Shown here: piece after piece, positions 20,072-29,702 of the stretch | Layout: every line of letters starts with the position of its first letter | How positions within the stretch are numbered: the first letter of the stretch is position 1 | Assembly (NCBI GenBank): GCA_029834535.1 | Contig: JAQMWT010000005.1 | Span: 186,001-250,000 of the forward strand | Source: Chrysophaeum taylorii | Taxonomy: Eukaryota; Sar; Pelagophyceae; Pelagomonadales; Pelagomonadaceae | Direction of reading: 5' to 3' | DNA length: 64,000 nucleotides | Made by a program: the position numbers and the translations under genes | The notes under the pieces: model-generated | Databases searched by the model: none | The model's input: only the letters and a program-made list of their open reading frames with translations | What the model was told of the DNA's origin: nothing

Positions 20072-21349
20072 TCAGAGCTCGGTGGTGGTGGTGGTGGTGG
20101 TGGTGGAGCCTGCTTGTTGTTTCCGGTCGTCATCGCGTCGTCGACGGAGGAGGTCGTCGAGGCGGTCGGCGACGACGAGAGCGAGGGCCCTCGGCGAGAA
20201 AAAGTTGACCATGTCGGCTCGGGCTCTCGCGCCTTTGGCGCGGCGCTCGTCGGGGAAGTCGCGGGCCCTTCTGAAGATGGCGGCGAGGTGGTCGACGTCG
20301 GGCTCGGCCCACATGTGGTCTCGGAAGGGTCCGTCGCCGACTCGGACGAGGTCGGGGCGGAAAGCGAGCGGATAGCCGTTATCGTTCGTGAGATACGCCG
20401 TCGGGCCAGACCAGTTTGTGGCAACAATGGGCGTGCCCGAGGCCATGGCCTCGACGTGCGGACGGCCCCAGCCCTCGCCCCTCGACGGCGCGGCGAGGAG
20501 GTCGGCTCGGCGGTAGAGACTCTCGAGATCGTCTTGCGAGAGGTCGGACGCGACTCGAATTGGGCAGAGCCCTCGGAGACCTCTGGGCTCGGCGAGGTCC
20601 TCGCGCACGTACGTGTCGAGCTTGGCCCGGAAGTCGCTGTCCGAGTGATACGCGTTCGCAACGAGGACGAGTTGGGCGTCGCAATTCGCGTCTCGGGCCC
20701 ACGCGTCGCGCCACGCGGCCAGCAGCACGTCCCAGCCCTTGCGCTTCTCCCACTTGAACACCGAGGCGACGACGAATGATCCCTCTACCTCGAGCTCGCG
20801 TCCGTCGGGCCGGAACGCGTCGACGTCGACCGGTTCGCCGACGACCGAGACGCGCGACGTTCCGGCCGCCGAGAAGATCGCGCGGTGGAACTCCGTAGGA
20901 ACCCACACCTCGTCTACGGCGTTGAGTCGTCCAACCCAACCATCGGGCAGCCGGTCGGTCTCGAACATCGTCCGGCCCACGACGATCCCCGCCCCGCGCG
21001 GCGGGCACGGGCTCGACGGCCAATTCGGTCCTCGAAGTACGTGCCACGCGCCGGGCTCCGAGTGGCACACCGCGACGTCCGTCCGTTTCTTCCTCTTTCG
21101 GGAGATCGCCACGACCTTTTCGAACCCCGCGTTCCCACGCTGTCCTGCGATGTACTCCTGCGACACGCCATCGCCGTGCTGCGCGACGTACGTGTCGACG
21201 CCCAGCGCGTCGAGCGCCACGGCGAACGTCGTCGCCTCCGAACAGTACCCACCGCCGGAAAAGAACGGCGCGTGCCACTCGACGGACACGTTCTTCCCCG
21301 CCGCCGCCGCCGCGGTCATCATCGTGATTACAGAGCCCACCAACATCAT
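20072..21349 (-). CDS. GT4-type glycosyltransferase (group 1 family)
   Basis: A 425-aa intronless ORF starting with tandem ATGs at 21349 and 21346; stop TGA at 20074-20072. A short hydrophobic N-terminus (LVGSVITMMTAAAAAG) may be a weak signal. The GT-B fold is visible: an N-terminal nucleotide-fold start (VSVEWHAPFFSGGGYCSEA, the Gly-rich acceptor loop), a linker, then the C-terminal donor domain. That domain has FVVASVFKWEKRKGWDVLL, DLLAAPSRGEGWGRPHVEAM and GTPIVATNWSGP. The RGEGWGRPHVEAMASG block is the ExFGxxxxE region of GT4 enzymes, with the second Glu conserved. The C-terminus ends in a run of Thr codons from a GGT microsatellite at about 20082-20105. The nucleotide-sugar donor is likely but unspecified. 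Confidence 0.85.
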   Translation of the reverse strand: MMLVGSVITMMTAAAAAGKNVSVEWHAPFFSGGGYCSEATTFAVALDALGVDTYVAQHGDGVSQEYIAGQRGNAGFEKVVAISRKRKKRTDVAVCHSEPGAWHVLRGPNWPSSPCPPRGAGIVVGRTMFETDRLPDGWVGRLNAVDEVWVPTEFHRAIFSAAGTSRVSVVGEPVDVDAFRPDGRELEVEGSFVVASVFKWEKRKGWDVLLAAWRDAWARDANCDAQLVLVANAYHSDSDFRAKLDTYVREDLAEPRGLRGLCPIRVASDLSQDDLESLYRRADLLAAPSRGEGWGRPHVEAMASGTPIVATNWSGPTAYLTNDNGYPLAFRPDLVRVGDGPFRDHMWAEPDVDHLAAIFRRARDFPDERRAKGARARADMVNFFSPRALALVVADRLDDLLRRRRDDDRKQQAGSTTTTTTTTEL

Positions 21350-22158
21350 CGATCGCGACGCGACGCGACGCGACGGGACGCTCGCAGCATCATCATCAAG
21401 GACGATAATAATAACAAGTGCAGGCCAGTAAGTTCACTTAGTCCCAATCTCTAACCCCAGTAAGTTCAGGTCTGGTCCCAGTAAGTTTCATATAAGTTCA
21501 CCTGGTCAGTAAGTTCACCTAGCTCACACCAACTCCTTTGAGCTCGTCGCTCTCGCCTCCGCCAATCTAAGCTGCTTTGATCCGCACGCGCCGCCAACCT
21601 TTGAGTTTACTCTAAAAACCCTTTACTCTAAAAACCCCAGTATGTTCACCTGGTCCCAGTAAGTTCGCCTGGTCACTCAGTTCACCTAGTCCCAATCTCA
21701 AACCCCAGTAAGTTCACGCGGTCCCAGTAAGTTCACCTATAGTGCGCGTGTAGACGCCGGGAGGGGGCTTATCGGTCGATATTGCGCAGCACGTGTGGGG
21801 TAGGGTGGAGTCGTCGACCCAGATGAGAATATCCTCGGGGATGCCGATCGACAGAGAGCCACGTAGAGCTGGACGTGGCAGAAGACGGGCTTGTGGGCAA
21901 GAGGACGCCGACCTCGCGGGGCGTCTGGCCCTGGCTCTTGTTGATCGTTTGGCGTAGGCGGGCCTTAAGGGATACAGGTTGGAGGAGCCTCGGTGACAAC
22001 GACACGATCGATCATGTATCTGGTACCGTTGCAGTGGCCGTGCGACGGGTCGAGGTTTCGAAGACCTTAAGCTCGCGCTCAAAGTCAGCATCCCGTTGGT
22101 TGTCAGGGAGTTGAAAACTCTACTGTAAAGAGCGAGGCGTCGTCTTCCGACCCAGCCT

Positions 22159-22341
22159 AACTAACTAACTAACTAACTTCGGACCTCTCCCGGGCATGGG
22201 AGCCAGGCTGGGCCGGCAGTAGCCGGTCCAGGATCACAGAGCAAAAATCACACAGCTGGGGTAGAGGCGAGGGATGAAAAGCCGTTGATGGCGGACCGCC
22301 ACTGCGCGCGGTCTTGTGCGAGGTCGTGCCACGAGTTGAAG
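22159..22341 (-). mobile_element. 5'-truncated LINE 3' end inside copy C
   Basis: Absent from copies A and B, which gives the empty site exactly. Flanked by a 10-bp direct repeat GACCCAGCCT (22149-22158 and 22342-22351). Read on the minus strand it encodes WHDLAQDRAQWRSAINGF, like the C-terminal LAxDRxxWR motif of many LINE reverse transcriptases. It ends in a (TTAG)n tail at the low-coordinate side. These are the hallmarks of target-primed reverse transcription. Confidence 0.8.
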
Positions 22342-22604
22342 GACCCAGCCTAGTCAGCCGAAAAGAACTCCGACGCCTCGTCTCCGGGAAAAAAAGGCCG
22401 CGGTCATGCGCGCGTTGTCAGCATCGACAACATCGTTTCGACGGGGCGTGAGAATGGCGCGCTGAAAGAGCCGCCGCGGGTCGTGGAAATAGTCTGCGAG
22501 GTCGCCGTAGACGGCTTGGAGGATCACTGTCTGTGGCTCTCGCACCTACCTGATCCTTACTCTCGCGCCTATCTTATCCTTACCCTAAATCGGGGGACAA
22601 ACAA

Positions 22605-23320
22605 ACTTATCTCCGCCCGTCAGGCACATCCCTCATACCCCACAAACCCACCCACATCCTTCGTGCTCCCCACACACACCCCCCTCTTAGCTAGGGTCGG
22701 ATAAGAAAACGAGACTAGCCCGCGCCGCAACGACGGGTCCTACAACGCGTGGGCTTTTTCCTTTTTTTGCGTGAGGGGACGAAAGGATGCCGACTTCACT
22801 ATGGGGACTAGTTCCATCGCGACGATCTCGCGGCGTGGCGGCACATACTGCTTGAGTACAAATGAACATAGCTCAGCCATCCGTTGAGTATGTCTTAGTA
22901 CAAACTGAAACATAGTTAACGGCTCGTACGAACTTTCTTATCCGACCCTATCTTAGCAGTCGACATTTAAAGACAAACAAACAGACAGACAAACATCCCC
23001 CCACACACCCCCCTCTTAGCAGTCGACATTTAAAGACAGACAAACATCAGTCGACCCCCCTCTTAGCAGTCGACATTTACAGACAAACATCAGTCGACAT
23101 TTAAAGACAGACAAACATCCTTCATGCTCCTTACACACACCCCCGTCTTAGCAGTCGACATTTAAAGACAGACAAACATCCCACATCCTTCATGCTCCCC
23201 ACACACACCCCCCCCTCTTAGCAGTCGACATTTACAGACAAACATTTCATGCTCCCCACACACACCCCCCCCCTCTTAGCAGTCGACATTTAAAGACAGA
23301 CAAACATCTGTCGATTAGTA
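22605..23320. repeat. minisatellite with CTTAGCAGTCGACATTTAAAG units
   Basis: At least six tandem but irregular units of about 40-70 bp. Their core reads CTTAGCAGTCGACATTTA then AAGACAGACAAACATC, followed in some units by CCTTCATGCTCCCCACACACACCCCC. Unit length varies, so this is neither CRISPR nor a strict satellite. A related copy lies inside the gypsy element (28728-28845). Confidence 0.8.
22690..22952. mobile_element. 263-bp MITE with 19-bp terminal inverted repeats and TTA target duplication
   Basis: Left end GCTAGGGTCGGATAAGAAA (22690-22708), right end TTTCTTATCCGACCCTATC (22934-22952). The inverted repeats match at 18 of 19 positions. Direct TTA flanks it at 22687-22689 and 22953-22955. 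Neighbouring minisatellite units read CTCTTAGCAGTC without the insert, providing the empty site. It has no coding capacity. A 3-bp TTA/TAA duplication is typical of PIF/Harbinger-type elements; that assignment is inference. Confidence 0.8.
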
Positions 23321-23401
23321 GTAAGGATAACCTTGTTGATAGATAGACTTCTGTTTTGGAGGATAACAATAACACACCGTCGCTTCGTCCTCGCTTCTTC
23401 A

Positions 23402-24868
23402 TCAGATTCGAACAACTTGCTCCGCGGTGGGCAGGACCCGAGCGTCTGAAGCGGAGCGTTCGGCGAGGCGTGCGGAGCGTGGCGGCGTGGCGTGGCTCGC
23501 GCTGCGCCGCGGGGGGGTCGCGGTCGGCGCGGGCGCGGCGGCGGTCCGTTCCGATGTCAACGGTAGGCGGTCGTGCGGGATCGAGCGCGCCCTCATGAGC
23601 TTGCTCTCGATCTTCCGGGCGTTCCCCGTGCAGAGCGGGAGAAGCTCGGCGGCCGTGTATCCGGCAGCCTTGCACTCGGCGCCGGAAAAACCGGCGACCT
23701 TGAGGTCCTTGGCGGAGAAGCCGGCGCGGCGACAGTCGACGGCCGTCTTGCCCGAGCTCATGAAGTCTTCGGCGCTGTAGCCGGCTCCGCGCGCGTCGTC
23801 CTGGATCGCGTCGTAGCCAAATTGCTCGCACTCTCCTAGCGAGAATCCCGCGCGCCGCAAGGACCCGAACGGCGGCCAGCCGGCGGCGTCGCGGCCGGAG
23901 ATGGGCTGGGAACAAACGTACTCGGGAATCTCGAACCCGGCGGTCTGGAGGTCGGCGGGCGAGAAGCCGGCGCGACGGAGCTCGACGAGGCCAAAGCCGA
24001 GGCTCCGTAGGGCCCGCGCGTCGCTCGTGCCCGAGGAGCGATACTCGCCGGCCGAGAACAACTCGGCCGCCTCGGGCGTGTCGACGTCGTATCCGGCATT
24101 GCGGAGCTGCGCGACGCCGAGGTCGCGGCACTCGGCGAGCGCAGGCCAATCTTGTGCGTCTTGCAACGATGCCGGCACGGGAAAGCCCGCCGCGAAGACG
24201 TCGCGCGGCGCGAAACCCGCCTCCTTGCACTGGCGCGCCGAAAAACCCGCCGCGCGACAGTCGCCCGCCGGGTACCCCGCGCGACGGCAGTCCCCCGCGT
24301 CGAGGCCCGCCGTCCTGAGAGTCGTCGCCGGAAACGCGTGTCGGTGTTCGCTCAAAATCCGCTCGGTCGCCTCGGTCGGCACCTCCAGCTTGGCCAGCGC
24401 CAGCATGAGCGGGGTCGCGGCGAGCTGCTGGGCCTCGATGCGCGCCATGCCCTCGCGCACCGACGTGAGCGCGCCCTCGACCGCCTCGAGCCGGCCTCGG
24501 ACGTCGTCGCTCGCCGGTACGCGTCCCGTCCGCCCGTCCTGCCCGGTTCCGCGCGACAAAGACAGCTCGCACTCGAGCCGCCGCACGCGTTCGCGCAACT
24601 CGGTCGTTTCGAGCGCGGTCGCGCGCGCACGGGGCTGGTAGTCGGCAACGAACGCGTTGATCGCGCGCTTGAGCGCATGGTTTGGGACGAGTGTCTTGTC
24701 CACAAGAGGCGCGTTCGTCATGGGTGACGACCGCCGACCCATGGCGAACCAGTTTATGATTGCGCTGCGCTCGTACGTGTGCCCGTCCGGAGTCATGACT
24801 GGGTCGCGCATCAGCTCCGTCGTGATTGGGCACGTGAACTCGGGCGGGATGTCGCACCAGCTCGCCAT
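23402..24868 (-). CDS. U-box protein with AGFSA-type tandem repeats (putative E3 ubiquitin ligase)
   Basis: 488 aa from the ATG at 24868-24866 (MASWCDIPPEF); TGA at 23404-23402. Residues about 6-75 form a U-box: PPEFTCPITTELMRDPVMTP, HTYERSAIINWF, PNHALKRAINAF. A short coiled coil follows (about 85-165). Residues about 190-430 hold roughly 15 degenerate copies of a unit near AGFSAxxCKxAGF (AGYPAGDCRAAGF, AGFSARQCKEAGF, AGFSAKDLKVAGF). The tail is Ala/Pro/Arg-rich. U-boxes recruit E2 enzymes; the repeat region may bind the substrate, which is inference. The open frame extends 43 codons upstream to a GTG. A GTATGT...CTGCAAG stretch there could be a 48-nt intron to a short upstream exon, so the N-terminus is uncertain. 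Confidence 0.85.
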   Translation of the reverse strand: MASWCDIPPEFTCPITTELMRDPVMTPDGHTYERSAIINWFAMGRRSSPMTNAPLVDKTLVPNHALKRAINAFVADYQPRARATALETTELRERVRRLECELSLSRGTGQDGRTGRVPASDDVRGRLEAVEGALTSVREGMARIEAQQLAATPLMLALAKLEVPTEATERILSEHRHAFPATTLRTAGLDAGDCRRAGYPAGDCRAAGFSARQCKEAGFAPRDVFAAGFPVPASLQDAQDWPALAECRDLGVAQLRNAGYDVDTPEAAELFSAGEYRSSGTSDARALRSLGFGLVELRRAGFSPADLQTAGFEIPEYVCSQPISGRDAAGWPPFGSLRRAGFSLGECEQFGYDAIQDDARGAGYSAEDFMSSGKTAVDCRRAGFSAKDLKVAGFSGAECKAAGYTAAELLPLCTGNARKIESKLMRARSIPHDRLPLTSERTAAAPAPTATPPRRSASHATPPRSARLAERSASDARVLPTAEQVVRI

Positions 24869-25108
24869 CCACGACTTGCAGTTACACAGATTGTGATAGA
24901 ACATATAGAACATACATACCTGGCTTGCGCCAAGCCACCGAAAAGATTCTGCGCTTCTCGCCTCTGCTCGTTCTTCCTTCCCCCAAGGGTGTACCACCCC
25001 GAATTCTTAGGGATTTTCTGTGGAGGTGAGTTGATTCGAAGTTGAGTTGAGTGGCGATTGATGAGTTGGGTCTGGGTTGTTATGCCTTGATGGGTGCTGC
25101 CTGCGGCC

Positions 25109-25509
25109 TGACTAACTTAACTAACTTCAGACCTCTCCCGAGCATGGGAGCCAGGCCGGACCGGCAGGAGCCGGTACGGAATCACAGAGGAAAATCACGC
25201 AGTTGGGGCAGAGGCGAGGGACGAGGACGGACTTGTTGATGGTGGACCATCACTGCGCGCGGTCTTGTGCGAGGTCGTGCTAAAGCGTCGCAGGCCGCGG
25301 ACGTGTTGGTCCACGAACAATCGACCTGTCCGTCGCGTTCTGCCCAACCGAGCGAACCCCATCCCAGCGCGGACTTTCCGGGTGCTAAACGGCCAGCGCG
25401 GGAGGCGAGCAGGCACCGTCTCACTCCGGGACGGCCGGGGCCGCCGCAGGGAGCAAGCGTGTTAGGCGCCGTACTCCATCGCAACCAACGGATAGCAATC
25501 GCAGGGTTA
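25109..25509 (-). mobile_element. 5'-truncated LINE 3' end, second copy
   Basis: A 401-bp insertion flanked by a perfect 13-bp direct repeat GCTGCCTGCGGCC (25096-25108 and 25510-25522). The minus strand shares the 3' part of the copy at 22159-22341, including HDLAQDRAQ and the CTCTGTGAT...GGGAGAGGTC 3' segment. It ends in an imperfect TTAG tail (GTTAGTTAAGTTAGTCA). It extends further 5' and keeps more of the reverse-transcriptase C-terminus, disrupted by stops. I infer a TSD-flanked, target-primed LINE insertion. Confidence 0.8.
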
Positions 25510-25522
25510 GCTGCCTGCGGCC

Positions 25523-25821
25523 AAGCCCAAGAAATTACGGCCGACACTGCGCATACGTCGAAAATAAAACGTGGTTTTCATGCGCATCGTGCTTTTATGC
25601 AGCACGAGTGAGGAAAAGAAAGGGCCTGCGTATGTGATTCGTCGTGGATAGTGGTCGCTCTATTGGGATACTAGCCCTCCTCCCCCTCCCAGCCGAGACC
25701 ACCCTATGCACCCTTATTTGATAGGACAGGATGCAGGCTCTGCGCACTACGTTCGCGCACCAGCCGCGTCTCTCCGCCGCATTAGAAGCGTGGATACGTA
25801 CGTTTCATAGCGGCTTGATAT
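25523..25821. other. intergenic, nothing recognised
   Basis: About 300 bp between the LINE copy and the gypsy-flanking repeat. There is no open frame of note, no repeat shared with the rest of the window and no RNA gene that I can see. Confidence 0.5.
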
Positions 25822-25931
25822 AGCAGTACGAAAGAGGCCTAATTCACCAAACTTGCCCTGACACGGTCTCTACGCCCTCGTAAACTTGAGAAAGCCGGGC
25901 AGGGAGGGGAGGACCTCTTGTTTGTCGCCAC
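25822..25931 (-). repeat. putative 3' LTR segment of the gypsy element
   Basis: About 110 bp matching 31572-31672 at most positions, in the same orientation. Shared blocks include GCAGTACGAAAGAGGCC, ACTTGCCCTGACACGG and AGCCGGGCAGGGAGGGGAGGACCT. On the element's strand it begins TGTGG, as LTRs often do. No shared sequence is seen beyond the block, and I could not define TSDs, so the LTR may be longer or truncated. Confidence 0.5.
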
Positions 25932-26562
25932 AACTACATCACTCTAACTTGAGGCTGCGAGATCACTAATTTGAGGAGATATGCTTGTGACGTAGTCGTC
26001 CTTGGTAAGGGTAAGGTAAAAATGTGAAGGGTAAGCCATAAGGAGCAGGAGTTCCCGCCACAAGACAACAAGCCGCCATCAGCGCTTGGCACTTTTGCGC
26101 TAGGCGCGAGCAGCAGCAGCATGAGCATTTCAAAACTTGACAAGGCCATAAACACGTTTGATAACGGGCGTAGATACTTTGCCATTGTGCAACGTGAAGT
26201 TGGGAATCAGCACATCAATCTATTGCGGAGGAAAATCGGTAACACACGGAGTGCACTCTTTGGTCCATTTCGACTCATCAGTGAAACTACAACCATCGAC
26301 GTCCTTACACTCGGGCTTGAGCTTTCGATTTTCAAGACGAGTGCTGGATTACAGTAGGAGGGCTTATCCTCGGGTCCAAGATCAGAATAAAAGTGCAAAG
26401 CAACGCGATCGTTTTCGAAATCGCACCCTTCATGCACTTCAGCTACATAAATAACTTAGTAAATCTGCCTTCGCCACTTATTAGAATCCTTGCGATCTGG
26501 AGTACGGAAGATGACGAACTTGCCACGCTGGAAATCGTAGCAAAAAGCCTCGGGCGGTTTTG

Positions 26563-27893
26563 TTATCGCGCGATCGATAATCGACAATCGGGGACCAGAA
26601 CTGGCGTTGTCTGTTGAACAGACACCGTCCGACGTTCGGGCGGGCTGTTAAGAGACTCGATTTGGTAAGTTGCGGGCGAAAGTCTCTTGGTGATGAGAAA
26701 CGGCCCGCGCCATTCAGATCGTAACTTGTTTTGCGGTCGAGGAATACACGACAAGACATGAAACCCTTCCGCGTATTCGACATCAACTCGATCAGCATCG
26801 TAGGCTAAATTCTGTTTACGCTTAGCCTTCTGGTGAGCTTCAGCCACAACTTGCGAGTAAAACTTCAAAGCGCACCCTGTCTCAGTCTAAGCATCGGCAC
26901 GGGTCTTCGGCAACTGTCGCATGGGCTGGCTGAACAAGGTGCAATCAGTAGGAAGCGTAGGCTGACGATCCTGGCGAAGCATAAACGAGGAAATCTGAGA
27001 CCCGGGATAAAATTGCGATTGTAACAGAAAGAACATACTTCGCGAACGCGGGCCAATCGGTGATACTCCGATTTTCAGCACAGGCACTAAGAAAAGCTTT
27101 GAGAAACCTGTTGACGCGCTCGGCAGGATTAGCCTGAGCGTGATAGGGAATCGTAGCTCGCTCGTTGAGACGCTCACAGAAATCTTGCATCATCTTATTG
27201 ACGAATTCACGACCGTTGTCAATGAGAATCAATGGCGGCAAATACCTTCGCAACAAAATGTCAGTAACAAATGACTCGAGAATAGCGTCAGCTGTCTTAG
27301 AAGGCACATCTAGAATCAAGAAATGCGAAATAGGCTCGAACATAGCAAGAATATACGTTTCAGGACTCGAAGTTGGCAATGGTCCAAAAAGATCCATACA
27401 GAGGACAGAACAATCTCCATCATGAACTGGCTGCTGTAGTAGTCTCGACTTCTCCGGTTCGGGCTTTCGAGCTTTCTAACACTTGACACACTCAGCGATA
27501 AAAACTCCGACTTCGTTGGAAATGTGAGGCCACCAAAAACGCTCTAAGATCGCCTGAACAGTGCTCTCTCGACCTATTTTACCACCGTTGACACACACAC
27601 CTCTCGTGGTACATCCGAATAATGCGATTGCGCAATCTCGCAGGTGCAACAATCACAGGACGGGGGTCGACTGCAATGCGATACAAGACTTCATTGATGA
27701 TCTCGAAAAGAGTACTGGCTCCATAACGACGAAGAAGACCATGAACCTGGCACATCCGAGCGCGTATATTCTTGCGCATGAGACCCTCCTTCTGAACCTG
27801 AATAATCTCCTCGAGCGTGAGGTTGTGCGGAATCTTGTCAATATACCCCTGATGAAGTGCGGCATCGTGCAGTGGATTTCCTCGAGATTGTAG
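26563..27893 (-). pseudogene. gypsy integrase remnant
   Basis: The fragments include an N-terminal zinc-binding part near 27600-27780 (ARLRNRIIRMYHERCV). The catalytic core at 26945-27397 has its three acidic positions in place: MDLFGPLP, then ILIDNGREFVNKMM, then ANPAERVNRFLKAF. A C-terminal piece at 26563-26868 carries the LRSEWRGPFLITKRL motif of the GPY/F region. The pieces lie in different frames or are separated by stops. Confidence 0.85.
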
Positions 27894-28043
27894 ACGAATT
27901 TTCTGACGCTGGTCCGTGGCACTGGAAATCGACTAAACCATTGGATCATCTGAAGGCTCACCCTTCCCTTCGGACATATCAGCGGTGAAAAATGATAACG
28001 TGACGTGACACCCAGGGAGCGGTACACCCTTCTCGTCGTTAGC

Positions 28044-28577
28044 CTAAGTCAACTCCTTTAAAACTAAATGCGCGTGATTGAGAGGTTCTACAAACTCATC
28101 GGTCTCAATGACATGATCAATCGGGTTTCGAGAGAGGCAATCAGGTTTTCTCATCCCTGGCGACTTCCCTGGCTTGTAGCCAAGATCAGGATCAAAATTC
28201 GCGAGGCGCATGGCCCAACGAGCGAGCTGACCCGACGAATGAGTCACATTCCGCAAGAACGTCAGATTACGATGACCCGTCTCTCGAACAGTCCTATGAC
28301 CCTCGATGCAAGATCGGAAATGCTCCAGGAATCACATGACTGCTAACAGCTCTAAACGGCGAGGTTCGTAATGTCGCATCTCCTTCGGCTCCGCTCGGCT
28401 CCAGTATCCGACCACTCGTTCTTCACAATTGACTCGTCCTTTCTCGTTCTTCACTTTGAGAACTTGACAAAGATACGCACCAAGTCCGTCGTCTATCCTT
28501 GGACGCATCCGATCGTATTTGGAATGGAAAGTCATAATCTGGATGGTACATGCCGCGAGAGTCGACCAAAGAAGCAA
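28044..28577 (-). pseudogene. gypsy RNase H remnant
   Basis: Contains GLGAYLCQV, ERVVGYWSRAEPKEMRHYEP and RRLELLAVM, then in another frame SGQLARWAMRLANFDPDLGYKPGKS and PDCLSRN. These match the Ty3-type RNase H core and its C-terminal GxLARWALxLxxYD...PGKxNxxADxLSR segment. It is broken by a frameshift near 28330. Confidence 0.8.
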
Positions 28578-29702
28578 TAATCGCGTCCCAATCCCTGTGA
28601 CACTTAGGCGTCCACTCGAAGGGTACGCCTTCGAGGCGCAATCGTCTCAGCGGCTCCGCAATCTTGAAGTAATTCTGCACACATCGGCGGCAGTAGTTGC
28701 TCATACCGATGAATGTCCGAATTATGATTTTAAAAGGTCGACTGCTAAGGGGGGGGGGGGCTTGTTTTTTGTGTGGTGTGTGGGGTATGAAGGATGTGCC
28801 TGATGGGCGTAGATAGGTATGGTATTGGGTGAAGTGTTGGGCAAGGTTCCTGGAATAGGCATATTTTGCAGTGTATCGAACGTCTTAGGATTCGGCTTCA
28901 GTCCGTCCGGAGTGGGAACATGGCCCAAAACTCAATCTCGTCCTTAAGAAGATGGAATTCCGACGTCCGACCACTGTATCCTCGCTGAGCTAAATGAAAA
29001 AGAACTTCGATCAAACATTGCAAATTTCTTTGGAGATCATCCGTGCCCATCATAATATTGTCGATGAAAGCGATCAAGTCACGGTACATCCATTTCGACA
29101 GGTCACTCGCCATCTGCTTGCGAAAGAGAGCTCCTGCGGTCTTCACTCCCAAGGGTAGTCGGAGAAAACTATGCTTTTCAAGTGAGCTGACCATCGTGAC
29201 AGCGTCCTGAGCTTCGGGGTCCAAACGAAGATTGTGGTATTCCAATCTTTTATCAATCGAAGTTCGCCATCGGCGCTTCGCTAGAAAAGCCAAAGCATCA
29301 TCTTTCCGTACGTTCGGCCAAACTGCTCGCAACAAACTGGTCATTTGGCTGCTGTAGATCCACGGCTGCACGAAAAGCGTTGGACGTTCCAATTTCAGCC
29401 GCCTTATTAGGCAACATTAGCACAGGAAATCCCCATGATGAGTTCGCGGGGCGAACAACTCCATCTCGACGCCACTCTGCAATCTGCTTGCGTAGGCATT
29501 CGAGTTTAGCTGGAGTGCATCGATTCGGTGTCATCTTAGTCGGCTTAGTGTTGGCGTCCTTGAATCTTAACGATACCGGCGGCGAATCCACTAGTCTCAT
29601 GATCGGGTCGAAGAATGACCACGCATATCGCACGAAGTGACTCAGCATAAGCCATGCATCCTCATCTACGTGCGGATTATCTGCAATTCCAAGTTCCTTC
29701 AC
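28440..29702 (-). pseudogene. gypsy reverse transcriptase remnant
   Basis: The first fragment (29298-29702) has ECLRKQIAEWRRDGVVRPAN, SSWGFPVLMLPNK and FRAAVDLQQPND. The second (28898-29392) has FLRLPLGVKTAGALFRKQM and the catalytic box as AFIDNIMMG, where active enzymes have two adjacent Asp residues. The third, after a 118-bp insertion, has FIGMSNYCRRCVQNYFKIAE. The changed catalytic box and the insertion show it is dead. Confidence 0.85.
28728..28845. repeat. minisatellite-related insertion within the reverse transcriptase
   Basis: A 118-bp stretch interrupts the conserved link between NMPIPGT and TFIGMSNY. Its sequence (GTCGACTGCTAAG, a G12 run, GTGGGGTATGAAGGATGTGCCTGATGGGCG) is the reverse complement of the segment around 22610-22700 and of minisatellite units at 22960-23320. 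Confidence 0.75.

Larger units (their letters stand above)
21420..23323 (-). mobile_element. PIF1-bearing (Helitron-like) element, copy C, with nested insertions
   Basis: Homologous to copies A and B: starts with GCAGGCCAGTAAGTTC at 21420, has the GTAAGTTCACC unit block to about 21740, then PIF1 remnants on the minus strand (about 21820-22545). The upstream helicase block, 22354-22545, is one open piece: ILQAVYGDLADYFHDPRRLF, RAILTPR, NARMTAAFF, then a frameshift at a run of seven T. The helicase part is split by a LINE 3' end (22159-22341). Beyond the copy A/B-like end the element continues into a minisatellite (about 22605-23320) interrupted by a MITE (22690-22952). It ends in the shared ATCTGTCGATTAGTAGTA. 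Confidence 0.65.

Noticed and set aside
22950-23320. Direct repeats with unique-looking spacers, CRISPR-like at first sight
   Set aside because: Unit and spacer lengths vary widely, spacers are themselves repeated, the host is a eukaryote and no cas gene is present; it is a minisatellite.
23247-24872. 541-codon minus-strand frame
   Set aside because: Frame-shifted shadow of the U-box gene, very Arg-rich, without recognisable motifs.
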